From contig OZ024821.1 of NCBI GenBank assembly GCA_964016985.1, forward strand, positions 13,442,620 through 13,506,619: 64,000 nucleotides of DNA. The letters run 5' to 3'. The notes beneath the pieces are model-generated. The model made no database searches and was not told the origin of the DNA. It saw only the letters and a program-made list of their open reading frames with translations. The DNA is from Anodontia alba (taxonomy: Eukaryota; Mollusca; Bivalvia; Lucinida; Lucinidae). Of the stretch, positions 31,575-64,000 are shown piece by piece; the first letter of the stretch is position 1, and every line of letters starts with the position of its first letter. A program made the translations under genes and the position numbers.

Positions 31575-64000
<32,426 letters not shown>

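Overview
This is eukaryotic, AT-rich, intron-rich and very repeat-rich DNA. The mix of repeats suggests a mollusc, most likely a bivalve. It includes long blocks ending in GCTCACCTGA-type motifs, hairpin MITEs built on GCGCAGGCTGATC and GCAAACAGTGTAGA cores, degenerate mariner and LINE copies and many microsatellites. The organism is an inference. No rRNA, CRISPR or prokaryotic gene is visible.

Two spliced genes can be assembled exon by exon, with every splice phase matching. They are diverging paralogs, arranged head to head and transcribed away from each other. The minus-strand gene starts at 24336 and has exons 24336-24176, 16434-16297, 15483-15164 and 9808-9621, then continues leftward. 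The plus-strand gene starts at 31575 and has exons 31575-31850, 43104-43313, 49186-49318, 56024-56074 and 63840 to beyond the right edge. Both encode the same roughly 206-residue N-terminal domain, a HEPN domain of the DZIP3 type carrying an R-x5-H motif (RNKIYGH or RNSVYGH). In the minus gene this is followed by a P-loop (GKPGEGKT), giving a HEPN plus STAND-like NTPase layout of the kind associated with innate immune sensors. The plus gene differs after residue 206 and shows no P-loop before the window ends.

Layout. 1-850 is a broken mariner transposase. 2200-5445 is a tandem array split by a truncated LINE at 3373-4502. 5870-8060 is a 127-bp satellite whose units carry AGGTCAnnnTGACCT palindromes. 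9621-24336 is the minus gene, with introns full of MITEs, a TTGAAATTTCAA array and a GATATC-palindrome cluster at 16547-18740. 18970-21925 is a long dispersed repeat block, and 22388-23509 is a nest of hairpin elements. 24337-31574 lies between the two start codons. 31575-64000 is the plus gene. Its introns hold a large inverted repeat (about 32985-39390), four further long-block or GATATC elements, a 60-65-bp satellite that resembles the start of the gene's own third exon (43795-49185), a 30-bp minisatellite that switches strand (49780-54056), and a 1.77-kb TIR element inside another long block (59520-63594).

The genic content is therefore one locus of HEPN immune-type paralogs. Most of the rest is mobile or tandemly amplified DNA in their introns.
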